DNA of 6,093 nucleotides, taken from Treponema sp. GTDB lineage: Bacteria > Spirochaetota > Spirochaetia > Treponematales > Breznakiellaceae. The stretch is taken from positions 1-6,093 of the forward strand of contig JAITHQ010000152.1 in the NCBI GenBank assembly GCA_031279925.1, in the 5' to 3' direction. The position numbers and the translations under genes are program-made. Positions 1-6,027 of this stretch are shown here, piece after piece. Positions within the stretch are counted from its first letter, which is position 1. Every line of letters starts with the position of its first letter. The notes below the pieces were generated by a model. It searched no databases, had not been told where the DNA came from, and worked only from the letters and a program-made list of their open reading frames with translations.

Positions 1-64
<64 letters not shown>

Positions 65-197
65 ACTAGGTGATCATACCAGCGGCTCTCGATCATCTTA
101 CTTTCGTTTATATCATCCAATCATCAGATAAGGAATGTACAAACTTAAGAATCGGGTATAAATTAAATGCAAGTTTCTTGATAATTCGGGTGGAATT
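65..197 (+). promoter_or_regulatory. Upstream region of the AraC-family gene
   Basis: This 133-bp non-coding stretch is AT-rich and precedes the regulator. An in-frame TAA at 159-161 closes off any upstream extension of the gene. A TATAAA (157-162) could serve as a -10, but I find no convincing -35 at the right distance, so the promoter position is uncertain. The ribosome binding site is GGTGGA (189-194), three bases before the ATG, which is slightly close but acceptable. Short direct repeats occur here: TCGGGT at 152-157 and 186-191, and ATCATC at 92-97, 112-117 and 120-125. They could be regulator half-sites or chance. Confidence 0.45.
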
Positions 198-992
198 ATG
201 AAAGAAACTGAATTTGAGGTTTTTATCCCCCATATTGCCCATACGGTATACCGGAAATGCAGGTCGAACTGGCGTATGCCGCTGCACCGGCTGCGCGACT
301 ACAACATTACTTACCTTATTAAAGGCGCCGCCCGGTATACCATAGACGGCATAGTCCACGAGCTGAGTGCCGGCGATATGCTCTTTCTTTCGGAGGGGGT
401 TGAGCGAATGGCCGTTACCGATCCCCATAACCCGATGAGTGTTTTTTCGGTCAATTTTAGCTCCCTGTTTCCCTCGGCGCGAATCACGCCGCCGCCGTTT
501 CCCATGATAAGCCACATCGGGCTGCGACAGGACCTTATCGACCTTTTTAAGGATATGATCTTTAGCTGGGTAAGGCGTCCGCGGGGCTACCTAGCAAAGA
601 GCTGCGCCCTGTTGATGTTGTTGCTGCATAATCTGGCCGAAATACTGCTGTACGGCATCTATTCGGCCTCCAAAGATTACCGGATCGACCGGATAACCCG
701 CTATATTGATACGCACTTTACGGAAAAGCTCACTGTAAAAAACCTGGCGGGCCTGGTTCATCTTGACACAATTTACTTTGGCCAGTTGTTCAGGCAGAAA
801 ACCGGCGTAACCGTGCACCAGTACATAACCCAGGTACGGGTGAGAAACGCCGAAGTTATGCTTTCGAGCGGGAAATACAAGGTTCACGAGGTAGCGGACC
901 GTTGCCGGTTCAGTGATGTTTCCCATTTTTACAAAAAGTTCAAGGCTCTGCGGGGCATTGCCCCTTCGAACTGTATCCCCAAAGACGGCTGA
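198..992 (+). CDS. AraC/XylS-family transcriptional regulator
   Basis: A 264-residue DNA-binding transcription factor with the usual AraC-family layout and length. Residues about 10-90 fit a cupin-like effector-sensing half: the stretch LIKGAARYTIDG (40-51) followed by LSAGDMLFL (56-64) matches the strand-turn-strand pattern of the AraC_binding domain. Residues about 160-260 carry the paired helix-turn-helix module. The first HTH spans roughly 178-202 (LTVKNLAGLVHLD then FGQLFRQKTG). The second spans about 228-252 (VHEVADRCRFSDVSHFYKKFK), followed by a GIAPSNC segment where the family typically has GxTPxxYR. The usual Gly-Phe of the second HTH is Arg-Phe here (R237). The start is the first ATG after an in-frame stop and has a GGTGGA ribosome binding site. 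Cupin-type AraC proteins often sense sugars, but nothing here identifies the ligand. The next gene, a phosphofructokinase on the same strand 78 bp on, is a possible target or passenger. The family call is firm; the regulon is unknown. Confidence 0.93.
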   Translation: MKETEFEVFIPHIAHTVYRKCRSNWRMPLHRLRDYNITYLIKGAARYTIDGIVHELSAGDMLFLSEGVERMAVTDPHNPMSVFSVNFSSLFPSARITPPPFPMISHIGLRQDLIDLFKDMIFSWVRRPRGYLAKSCALLMLLLHNLAEILLYGIYSASKDYRIDRITRYIDTHFTEKLTVKNLAGLVHLDTIYFGQLFRQKTGVTVHQYITQVRVRNAEVMLSSGKYKVHEVADRCRFSDVSHFYKKFKALRGIAPSNCIPKDG

Positions 993-1070
993 AAAGCGGA
1001 AACAATTTTGGAATGCGCTTGCCCGGCGCTCCTGCTTGCGCGGGGCAGCAGGCATGTGGTATAACCAGCC
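993..1070 (+). promoter_or_regulatory. araC-pfk gap with hairpin and possible pfk promoter
   Basis: An imperfect hairpin occupies 1021-1046: arms GCCCGGCGC and GCGCGGGGC with one G-G mismatch and an 8-base loop. No T-run follows, so it is not a canonical intrinsic terminator. Further on, TGGTATAAC (1057-1065) is an extended -10 (TGn plus a 5/6 match to TATAAT), with TTGCGC at 1036-1041 as a poor -35 at 18-bp spacing. It would place transcription start at about 1071-1072, practically on the pfk ATG. No convincing Shine-Dalgarno lies before that ATG. The gene may be co-transcribed with the regulator, have its own promoter, or both. Confidence 0.35.
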
Positions 1071-2165
1071 ATGAGCATACGCAGCAGCGTGACCAAAACC
1101 TTCGGCATACTTACCGCAGGCGGCGACTGTCCGGGTCTTAACGCGGCTATCCGGGGAGTATGCCGGGCCGCCCATGATCGCTACGGTATGGGAATCGTCG
1201 GCATTGCCGAAGGCTTTCGGGGCCTTATCGAAGAAAATGTCCGCACCCTGCGTCCCGTTGACTTTTCGGGGATTCTGACGCGGGGCGGAACCATACTGGG
1301 AGCGAGCCGGGAAAAGCCCTTTAAAACCAGCAGCGCCGCCGATAGTGAAATTGCCGGTGAAAAGGTACAGGCCATTAAGGACACCTACCGCCGTCTTGGC
1401 CTTGACTGCCTTGTGCTGCTGGGGGGTAACGGTACACACACCACCGGCAGCCGCCTTGCGCGGGAAGGGATCAACATCATCGGCCTTCCCAAAACCATCG
1501 ATAACGACATTGTTGGTACGGACAGCAGCTTTGGTTTTAGTTCGGCGCTGGCCATAGGAACCGAAGCCATCGACCGCCTACATTCAACCGCGCAAAGCCA
1601 CAGCCGGGTAATCGTGATAGAACTTATGGGGCACAAGGCAGGGTGGCTGGCCCTCTATGCCGGGGTGGCCGGCGGCGGCGACATTATCCTTATTCCAGAG
1701 ATACCTTACGACATCAAAGCCATAGGCCGCCATTTAGAGGGCCGGGCGCGGTCGGGTAAAACGTTTTCGATTGTGGTGGCCGCCGAAGGGGCGCTGTCGA
1801 TACAGGAAGCCCAAATGGAGAAACGGGATCGAAAACGGTACCGCGCCGAAAACGGCCCTTCGGCGGCTTACCGCATTGCCCGCGAAATCGAGGCGGAAAC
1901 CGGCATGGAGACCCGCGCCACAGTGCTTGGTTACACGCAGCGGGGCGGAATCCCCAGCGCGTCCGACCGCGTTCTTGCGACAAGCCTTGGAACAGCCGCC
2001 GCGGATCTGCTTGCAAAAGGCGAATATGGCCGCATGGTATCCCTTATGGGCAGCGAAATAGGTTCGGTAGACCTAAACATACCCGAAGGTAAAGTAAAGA
2101 CCGTAAGCCGGGACCATTACATGATCGATACCGCTATGGCGGTAGGAACCTGTATGGGAGTATAG
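1071..2165 (+). CDS. pfkA: 6-phosphofructokinase, PfkA superfamily (probably ATP-dependent)
   Basis: Phosphorylates fructose 6-phosphate to fructose 1,6-bisphosphate, the committed step of glycolysis, in the cytoplasm. At 364 residues it is somewhat longer than E. coli PfkA (320). Motifs in order: GILTAGGDCPGLNAAIRG (12-29), the N-terminal phosphoryl-donor loop; LLGGNGTHTTGS (116-127), the nucleotide-site loop; PKTIDNDIVGTD (140-151) with the catalytic-base Asp (D144, E. coli D127); HSRVIVIELMGHKAGW (177-192) with sugar-phosphate contacts R179 and M186; AAEG (237-240); and TVLGYTQRGG (284-293) with DR (299-300). The Gly at 121 (E. coli G104) favours ATP, because PPi-dependent enzymes usually have Asp there. 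Lys141 (E. coli G124) occurs in PPi enzymes and in some ATP enzymes. The metal-binding Asp of GGDG is Asn120, which I recall from relatives rather than as a lesion. Residues 249-262 are a charged insertion-like stretch. The ATG start lacks a Shine-Dalgarno; GTG at codon 7 is an alternative. Family certain, phosphoryl donor inferred. Confidence 0.95.
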   Translation: MSIRSSVTKTFGILTAGGDCPGLNAAIRGVCRAAHDRYGMGIVGIAEGFRGLIEENVRTLRPVDFSGILTRGGTILGASREKPFKTSSAADSEIAGEKVQAIKDTYRRLGLDCLVLLGGNGTHTTGSRLAREGINIIGLPKTIDNDIVGTDSSFGFSSALAIGTEAIDRLHSTAQSHSRVIVIELMGHKAGWLALYAGVAGGGDIILIPEIPYDIKAIGRHLEGRARSGKTFSIVVAAEGALSIQEAQMEKRDRKRYRAENGPSAAYRIAREIEAETGMETRATVLGYTQRGGIPSASDRVLATSLGTAAADLLAKGEYGRMVSLMGSEIGSVDLNIPEGKVKTVSRDHYMIDTAMAVGTCMGV

Positions 2166-2197
2166 CTGCCGGATAGTCAGCGGCAGCCTGTTCTGCC
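2165..2197 (+). other. Hairpins directly after the pfk stop codon
   Basis: A perfect 7-bp stem, GCTGCCG (2165-2171) with CGGCAGC (2181-2187) around a 9-base loop, starts on the last base of the pfk stop codon. Its 3' arm overlaps a second possible stem, GGCAG (2182-2186) with CTGCC (2193-2197), so the two are mutually exclusive. No T-run follows either one. This could be a 3'-end stabilising structure or a factor-dependent end for the pfk message, not a standard intrinsic terminator. Confidence 0.4.
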
Positions 2198-2219
2198 CAC
2201 ACCGGCGGATGACCGGTAT

Positions 2220-2299
2220 AAAAAAACCGCTTAGAGCCTGTTCACAATCGGGATTTTGCGGTCTATTGACGGTAAAATTCCACAAATTGAACAGGCTCT
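2220..2299 (-). terminator. Probable intrinsic terminator of thrA
   Basis: Reading on the minus strand from the ThrA stop codon, a 12-bp perfect stem (2288-2299 with 2233-2244) encloses a second internal hairpin. After a six-base spacer, AAGCGG, comes a run of seven T (A-run 2220-2226 on the plus strand). The spacer is longer than in a textbook terminator, so efficiency is uncertain. The plus strand has no T-run on its side, so the structure looks one-directional in favour of thrA. The hairpin part is the repeat element described separately. Confidence 0.5.
2234..2298. repeat. 65-bp miniature inverted-repeat element with TTA flanks
   Basis: The ends are perfect 11-bp inverted repeats, GAGCCTGTTCA (2234-2244) and TGAACAGGCTC (2288-2298). 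Inside lies a second hairpin: 14-base arms 2250-2263 and 2268-2281 pair at 13 of 14 positions (two of them G-T) around a TATT loop, with only short unpaired bulges between the two stems. The trinucleotide TTA flanks it directly on both sides (2231-2233 and 2299-2301), as expected for a 3-bp target duplication. The right-hand TTA is the ThrA stop codon (TAA on the minus strand). It has no coding capacity. It resembles a MITE or a small palindromic repeat. I cannot assign a parent insertion sequence. Confidence 0.6.
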
Positions 2300-4827
2300 T
2301 ACACCAGGGTTCGCGCAATACGCACGATGTCGGCAAACACGCCGCCCGCAGTCACCTGCGCCCCGGCGCCGGGGCCCTTAATCACCATAGGCAGTTTGGA
2401 ATACCGGTCGGTGGTAATGACGACGATGTTGTCGCTGTCAACCAGGCTGCGGAAGGGACTGCCCGGCGCTTCGGCGCGGAGGGAAAGTTTCGCCGCGCCC
2501 TCTTCGATAACGGCAACGTAACGCAGCAACTTGCCGCAGGCGGCGGCTTCGGCGCGGCGCTGCTCAAAGGCGGCGTCTGATTTGGCCAGTTCCGTAAAAA
2601 ACATTTCAACGTCTTTTGCCCTGAAACAGGCTGCGGGCAGTATCGGCTCGATGGCGACGTTGGCAAACTCAAGGGAAAGGCCGCACTCGCGGGCGAGGAT
2701 CAGCGCTTTGCGGGCCGCGTCCATGGCGTTCAGGTCGTCCCGGGGGTCGGGCTCGGTGTAGCCTTTTGCCTTTGCCTCGCGCAGCAGCGCGGAAAAGGGT
2801 TTGCCGCCGTCAAAATTATTAAAAATAAAACTGAGGGTACCGGAAAGCACCGCCTCGATACGCCGCACCCGGTCTCCTGAAAGAAACAAATCCCGCAGGG
2901 TGGATATAACCGGCAGCCCCGCGCAGACGGTGGTCTCGTAAAGGTAGGGAATGCCCCGCTCGCGGGAAAATCCGGTCAGGCGCTGGTAGTACTCCAGAGT
3001 TCCGGAGTTTGCCCGTTTGTTGGGCGTGACGATTGGTATTGAGGCTTCGATTATTTGGGCGTACGCGGCGGAAACATCATCGCTGGCGGTACAGTCGCAA
3101 AAGCAGGCGTTGGGCAGGTTAAAGGAAATCATCGTTGTTATAAAGGAAGGAAGGTTAAGCGGCGCTGAATCGGCGGCGGGGCTGGCGGCTTTTTTGCCTG
3201 CGGCGTTTTTGGTTCCGCCGGGGATTCCCGCATCATTTAACAGGGTTTTGGCTTTTTTGGGATCAAGCCCTTCACGGCAAAAAACCATGCGCCGGGAATT
3301 GGCTAGGCCTACGAGGTTGATTCTGATCTTGTCTTTATCCGCGAGTATCTCCCGGTGCCCGGCGATTTGATCAAGCAGGGTGCCGCCGATGAGGCCGGTT
3401 CCCATAAGGAACAAATTTACCGAGCGGACTCCGGCCAGGAAGAAAGCCTCGTGAACGGCGTTAAGGGCCTTGGCCTCATCCTGCCGGGAGATGACGGCGG
3501 AAATGTTGAGTTCCGAGGAACCCTGGGCAATGGCTACCACGCTGATCCCGTTACGTCCAAGCGCGTGAAAAAATTTGCCGGCAATGCCGGAGGTGCTTTT
3601 CATTTTTGAACCGACAACGGCGATTACCGAAAGGCCGGTTTCGCTTACGGGCTTTTCGATTTGGCCGGAATGTATCTCCTGGGCAAATTCCGCTTCCAGG
3701 GCCGCTTCGGCACGGGGGGCTTCCGGGGGCAGCACGGCAAAGCATATCGAATACTCGCTGGAGCTTTGGGTGATCAATATAACGCTGATTCCCCGCCGGG
3801 CGAGCGCTCCAAATACCCGCGCGGAGAATCCGGCTACGCCGACCATGCCGGTTCCCTGAATCCGTATAAGCGCTATGTGATTCATCGAGCTTATGCCCCG
3901 GATAGGATAGGTTCCCGCGGCGGCGTCTTGCACAATGCGGGTGCCGCCGCCCGCAGGGTTAAAGGTGTTGCGAATGGAAATGGGGATTCCCGCCTCCAGC
4001 GCCGGTTTTACGGTAGGCGGAAAGAGAACTTTTGCGCCGAAGTGGGAAATCTCCATAGCTTCTTCGTAGGATATTTCGTCGATCCTGAAGGCGGTGGGAA
4101 CCAGGCGCGGATCGGCGGTGAGGATACCGTCAACATCTGTCCAGATTTCAACTTCGCCAGCGCCGAGCGCCGCGCCGAAAATGGCGGCGGTAAGGTCCGA
4201 GCCGCCCCTGCCCAGGGTGGTGGTTTGTCCCGCCGCGGTTGCGCCGATAAAGCCGGTAACGATTTGCAGGGGCGGCTTCTTTTTGGCAGGAGGGGCGAAA
4301 AAGGCGCGAATCTTGGCATGGGTTTCGGCGGGCAGGTACTGGGCGTTCCCAAAACGGTCGTTGGTTACGATGAGGGTGCGGGCGTCCAGGTATGCCGCCT
4401 CACTGCCGGCGGCGGTGAAAATGGCGGTTATAAGCCGCGCGGACAGCCGCTCGCCAAAACTCATGACCAAATCCATGGTGCGGGGGGAAAGTTCCCCCAA
4501 CAGGGCTACGCCGTCCAGGATACGTCCCAGTTCGGCAAGAGTATTTTCAATGTGAGCAACAGCCGCTTTTCGCTCAGTTCCCGCAAGAAAACGGGCGGCG
4601 GTGTCCTTATGCCGTTTGCCCATAGCATGCATAAGGCCCATATAAGTGTCATTTCCAGCGGATGCGCGGCCAACCATGTCAATGAGAGTGTCGGTAACGC
4701 CAGAAAAGGCGGAAACTACCACTACAGGAGTGTTTCCAGCATGGTCTTTGTCCTTCAGAATACCGGTAATCCTGCTGATTGCCGCCGGACTTCCCACCGA
4801 TGTACCGCCAAATTTAAGCACAAGCAT
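2299..4827 (-). CDS. thrA: Bifunctional aspartokinase / homoserine dehydrogenase (ThrA type)
   Basis: An 842-residue fusion catalysing the first and third steps of the aspartate pathway to threonine, methionine and (from the shared branch) lysine: ATP-dependent phosphorylation of aspartate, and NAD(P)H-dependent reduction of aspartate semialdehyde to homoserine. E. coli ThrA is 820 residues. Aspartokinase domain, about 1-300: KFGGTS (5-10), SAFSGVTD (39-46), SFGERLSA (123-130), GRGGSDLTA (206-214), TDVDGILTADPR (230-241). Two ACT regulatory modules follow, about 315-370 (ending TQSSSEYSI, 353-361) and 399-446 (AQGSSELNI, 434-442), the arrangement behind threonine feedback in ThrA. Homoserine dehydrogenase, about 467-842: dinucleotide loop GTGLIGG (476-482), DCTAS (578-582), TPNK with catalytic Lys604, SGTLSFIFN (662-670), and GYTEPDPRDDL with E692, D698, D703 and K707 matching the known catalytic set. 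Both halves look active. Residues 537-556 are an Ala/Lys-rich low-complexity stretch. GGAG (4833-4836) sits five bases before the ATG. No thrB or thrC neighbour is in the window. Confidence 0.97.
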   Translation of the reverse strand: MLVLKFGGTSVGSPAAISRITGILKDKDHAGNTPVVVVSAFSGVTDTLIDMVGRASAGNDTYMGLMHAMGKRHKDTAARFLAGTERKAAVAHIENTLAELGRILDGVALLGELSPRTMDLVMSFGERLSARLITAIFTAAGSEAAYLDARTLIVTNDRFGNAQYLPAETHAKIRAFFAPPAKKKPPLQIVTGFIGATAAGQTTTLGRGGSDLTAAIFGAALGAGEVEIWTDVDGILTADPRLVPTAFRIDEISYEEAMEISHFGAKVLFPPTVKPALEAGIPISIRNTFNPAGGGTRIVQDAAAGTYPIRGISSMNHIALIRIQGTGMVGVAGFSARVFGALARRGISVILITQSSSEYSICFAVLPPEAPRAEAALEAEFAQEIHSGQIEKPVSETGLSVIAVVGSKMKSTSGIAGKFFHALGRNGISVVAIAQGSSELNISAVISRQDEAKALNAVHEAFFLAGVRSVNLFLMGTGLIGGTLLDQIAGHREILADKDKIRINLVGLANSRRMVFCREGLDPKKAKTLLNDAGIPGGTKNAAGKKAASPAADSAPLNLPSFITTMISFNLPNACFCDCTASDDVSAAYAQIIEASIPIVTPNKRANSGTLEYYQRLTGFSRERGIPYLYETTVCAGLPVISTLRDLFLSGDRVRRIEAVLSGTLSFIFNNFDGGKPFSALLREAKAKGYTEPDPRDDLNAMDAARKALILARECGLSLEFANVAIEPILPAACFRAKDVEMFFTELAKSDAAFEQRRAEAAACGKLLRYVAVIEEGAAKLSLRAEAPGSPFRSLVDSDNIVVITTDRYSKLPMVIKGPGAGAQVTAGGVFADIVRIARTLV

Positions 4828-4864
4828 AATTTCTCCATTTTTTTTCGCAAATTCAAGAAATGAT

Positions 4865-4893
4865 ACTATATTTTTGTTTTTTTTTGTAGTACA
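4865..4893 (-). promoter_or_regulatory. Candidate thrA promoter
   Basis: On the minus strand, TATAGT (4870-4865) is a 5/6 match to the -10 consensus, with TGTACT (4893-4888) at 17-bp spacing as a weak -35 (3/6). The start would fall near 4858, giving a leader of about 30 bases. AT-richness makes chance matches easy, so this is tentative. Confidence 0.3.
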
Positions 4894-4896
4894 CTG

Positions 4897-4905
4897 TGCT
4901 ATAAT
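4897..4905 (+). promoter_or_regulatory. Extended -10 promoter of the wecA-like gene
   Basis: TGCTATAAT is a perfect extended -10 (TGn followed by consensus TATAAT at 4900-4905). The position 17 bp upstream is only a T-run, so there is no good -35; the extended -10 could compensate. Transcription would begin near 4912, leaving a leader of about 24 bases with GGAG at 4923-4926, nine bases before the ATG. Confidence 0.6.
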
Positions 4906-4935
4906 TTTATATAGTAAATTGTGGAGTATTTTGAA

Positions 4936-6027
4936 ATGACCAGCATCCTGATAATCCTCGCTGCATCCGTTAGCTTTTCAGTTGTTGCAGTTGGCCTTAT
5001 ATTGCACCTTTCCCACCAAAAATCCTGGTACGACCATATTGATGAACGAAAGATACACAATGGGGATATTCCCCGTCTGGGCGGTGTGGGCTTTGCGCTG
5101 ATATTCATTATCACCGTCACATTGATCAGTATTTTTACCAGAAAAATTGAATCCGGTATCCGTTTTTTGCCCTGCCTTGCCGGAATCTTTATCACCATAG
5201 CTTTCGGGGTGTGGGATGATTTCCGGCCCATGGCCCCACGGCTAAAATTTTTAATGCAGTTCATAGCCGCCTTCTGTGTAATTATCCCCGGTTATACTTT
5301 TAAACGGATTATTTATATCGAAACCGGCGCTCTTGGCGGCCTTCTTTCCGATTTGCGCTGGCTGGGCTATCCTATTACCCTGCTGTGGATCGTGGGGCTT
5401 GCCAACGCGCTTAATTTTATCGACGGCGTTGACGGGCTTGCCGGAGGACTTTCCGCCCTTATTGCCCTGACTTTTGGATTGATCTTTTTTTCCTATGCGG
5501 AAACGCCCCAGGCGGTGCTGTTTTGCGTCAGCCTGCTGGGGGTAGTGATAGGTTTTCTGGTGTTTAACGCGCCCATTCCCCAGGCAAAAATTTTTATGGG
5601 AGACTGCGGCAGCCAATTTCTGGGCTTTACTCTGGCGCTTATGCCCCTGCTGGAAGAACATACAACCCGCGCCGCCCTGCCGGTACCCTATGCGGCGGCT
5701 TTGCTGGCAATTCCAATTTTTGACACAATTGCCTCCGTATGGCGCCGCATTCGGGACAAGAAAAGAATCGACAGCCCCGACCGGCTGCATATCCATCACA
5801 AACTGATGAATCTTGGCCTGGGTTCCCGGGGTGTCGACGCCGTTTTATACGGTCTACAGATACTTCTGGGGGTTCTGGTGTACATTTCGGTGCGTGTTCA
5901 GGGCTGGGTTTCCCTGCTTATTCTGGGAATTACCTACCTCGTGGTTATCCTCTTCTTTACCATCATCCATTTTTTAAACAGAAGATTCGCGCCGGCGGCA
6001 GATACGGGTCTTAAAAACGGCCGTGAT
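4936..6027 (+). CDS. Polyprenyl-phosphate N-acetylhexosamine-1-phosphate transferase (WecA/TagO type), 3' end lost
   Basis: A multi-pass inner-membrane enzyme of glycosyltransferase family 4. It moves a sugar-1-phosphate, typically GlcNAc-1-P from UDP-GlcNAc, onto undecaprenyl phosphate to start surface glycan synthesis. Motifs I translated: DERKIHNGDIPRLGG (36-50), the cytoplasmic substrate loop; WDD (93-95), the conserved Asp pair; NALNFIDGVDGLAGG (157-171), the Mg/nucleotide motif; FMGDCGSQFLGF (220-231); and SPDRLHIHHKL (280-290), whose HIHH (285-288) marks WecA/TagO-type enzymes and argues against MraY. Hydrophobic segments recur throughout, the first at about 4-24. The start has GGAG nine bases upstream. 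The frame stays open to the window edge, but from 6028 it is G-rich artefact, so about 364 residues are real. E. coli WecA has 367, so only the tail and stop are probably missing. Sugar specificity (GlcNAc versus another N-acetylated sugar) is not resolvable. It is divergent from thrA and may share regulatory DNA with it. Confidence 0.93.

Larger units (their letters stand above)
4828..4935. promoter_or_regulatory. Divergent thrA / wecA-like intergenic promoter region
   Basis: These 108 bp are strikingly AT-rich compared with the genes, with T-runs of 8 (4838-4845), 5 (4871-4875) and 9 (4877-4885) that could bend the DNA. The region must drive two divergent genes. It holds ribosome binding sites for both: GGAG at 4833-4836 on the minus strand and GGAG at 4923-4926 on the plus strand. 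An operator-like dyad at 4884-4904 lies between the two. Confidence 0.7.

Noticed and set aside
1054..1074. Six-codon frame ending in TGA overlapping the pfk ATG (ATGA)
   Set aside because: Translational coupling through a tiny leader is conceivable, but only GGGG/AGG-like purines precede it and a frame this short is expected by chance.
591..1439. 282-residue open frame on the minus strand across the regulator and pfk
   Set aside because: It crosses two genes that both have clear family motifs on the plus strand, and it shows no recognisable domain. Shadow frame.
198..4827. The four genes acting as one novel system
   Set aside because: Orientation changes twice, and the products belong to separate, well-known housekeeping pathways. 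There is no shared operon or linking domain.
4755..4838. Upstream overlapping small frame on the minus strand starting at the ATG in the A-run before thrA (27 residues)
   Set aside because: The ATG directly follows an A-tract and has no ribosome binding site of its own; the GGAG behind it serves the thrA start. No sign of a regulatory leader rich in Thr or Ile codons.
3661..4863. 400-residue open frame on the plus strand opposite thrA
   Set aside because: It lies entirely antisense to the well-supported aspartokinase domain and its upstream gap. Its Gly/Arg-rich, motif-free sequence is what GC-biased third positions produce on the opposite strand.
5251..5799. 182-residue minus-strand frame within the WecA-like gene
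   Set aside because: Antisense to the catalytic motifs of the transferase and rich in Gln, Lys and Gly without domain features. Shadow frame.
65..6027. tRNA, rRNA, CRISPR array or prophage features
   Set aside because: No cloverleaf-like segments, spaced repeats, integrase or attachment-like duplications were seen on either strand.
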